From Rapana venosa (taxonomy: Eukaryota > Mollusca > Gastropoda > Neogastropoda > Muricidae), in the NCBI GenBank assembly GCA_028751875.1, contig CM054140.1, positions 31,888,893 to 31,952,892 of the forward strand: a stretch of 64,000 nt of DNA, in the 5' to 3' direction. This document shows, in pieces, positions 63,365-64,000 of the stretch (the stretch's first letter is position 1; each line of letters starts with the position of its first letter). Made by a program: the position numbers and the translations under genes. Below the pieces are notes generated by a model, which was not told the origin of the DNA, ran no database searches, and was given only the letters and a program-made list of their open reading frames with translations.

Positions 63365-64000
63365 GTATTTGCATAGTTGAGTAGTGTGTGTGTGTGTGTG
63401 TGTGTGTGTGAGTGTGAAGGGGGAAGGTGCGCTTTTTTTTTTTTTTTTTTTTTTTTTTGGTCTTATGGTGGGTTTTTTTTCATTTGTTTGTTTGTTGTTG
63501 TTGTTTTTTCTTGTTTTTTGTTTGTTTATTTGGAAGGGTGTTTTTGTCTGCTTTTTGGTTGTTGTTGTTGTCTTTTTTTTGTGGTGGTGGTGGGGGGGGG
63601 GGGTTCTGGGGGTATGTTTTTGTCTTTTGCTCGTCTGGGGTTGTTTGTTTGTTTGTATGTTTGTTTGTTTTTTTTTCTTCTTCTCTCTTTTTCTTTAAAA
63701 AAAGTTTTTTTCCTTTGCTTCTTCTGCTTGAAAGTAGGAGTACTGAGTGCATTTTTAAATGTGACCCCATGGGCGGGGACTGGATGTAAAAAAGAACATG
63801 AATACTTATTCATTATCCTGGAAAAAAATATTTTGTTTCTATTACTTACAATGTGTAGATGTTCTTTTTATGACTTTATTGGCTTTTCCCCCTCTTTATT
63901 ATGTGAGTGTATGGGTATTGCACTTATTTTATTACCATGACATTCAATTTGCAGGAGCATAATTAAAAAGTGTTTGTGTTGATCGTGTGCTATGTATTAC
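63365..64000. other. T/G-rich sequence and LINE-like 3' tail
   Basis: (GT)n at 63386-63412, poly-T at 63433-63458, then T/G-rich sequence with a poly-G run at 63592-63603. At 63767-63832 (+) a retroelement tail is visible: GGGCGGGGACTGGATGTAAA, GAACATGAATACTTATTCAT, ending in AAAAAAATATTT. Presumably intron of the STPG1-like gene. No further exon of that gene was found to the window edge. Confidence 0.6.

Overview
The window is animal nuclear DNA: introns with GT..AG junctions, very few coding exons, hundreds of microsatellites, and many tRNA-derived SINEs and decayed non-LTR retrotransposons. The SINE architecture (tRNA head, conserved central domain, ATT-rich or A-rich tail) and the protein matches fit a lophotrochozoan, most likely a gastropod mollusc. 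That placement is an inference; no marker gene in the window fixes the species.

Only three protein-coding loci can be supported. (1) At 3790-4017 (+) is the terminal exon of a phytanoyl-CoA dioxygenase (PhyH)-family enzyme, with its 3' UTR and a poly(A) signal at 4675-4680; the upstream exons were not found and probably lie left of the window. (2) At 39956-41958 (+) is a complete two-exon neurensin homologue, a two-pass vesicle membrane protein of 268 residues. (3) At 61486-62866 (-) are the last two coding exons of an STPG1-like sperm-tail PG-rich repeat protein, whose 5' part lies right of the window. A fourth, weak candidate exon at 34542-34698 has good splice sites but no recognisable homology. 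Nothing suggests that these genes form a functional unit.

The rest is repeat DNA. I recognised seven interspersed repeat families by comparing the window with itself. SINE A has a tRNA head and an ATT tail. SINE B has a tRNA head plus either a ~100-bp 3' module or a LINE-like tail. SINE C has a class-II-tRNA-like head. SINE D joins a tRNA A-box to a 5S-rRNA-like segment. EH is a long tRNA-headed element of about 800 bp. SINE F has a Leu/Ser-tRNA-like head. Family G is of unknown type. Five decayed reverse-transcriptase fragments are present, one in an insertion flanked by a 12-bp target-site duplication.

Tandem arrays include minisatellites of 20, 33, 39 and 41 bp, duplications of 56, 60 and 78 bp, a 1.5-kb CTT-rich tract, and long (GT)n, (CT)n, (GACA)n and (GATA)n arrays. 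Most long open frames in the window are by-products of these arrays.

The layout is as follows. 0-5 kb: PhyH 3' end. 5-32 kb: SINEs and microsatellites, no gene. 33-34.5 kb: CTT tract. 39-42 kb: neurensin. 43-61 kb: repeats, minisatellites and LINE fragments. 61.5-62.9 kb: STPG1 3' end.
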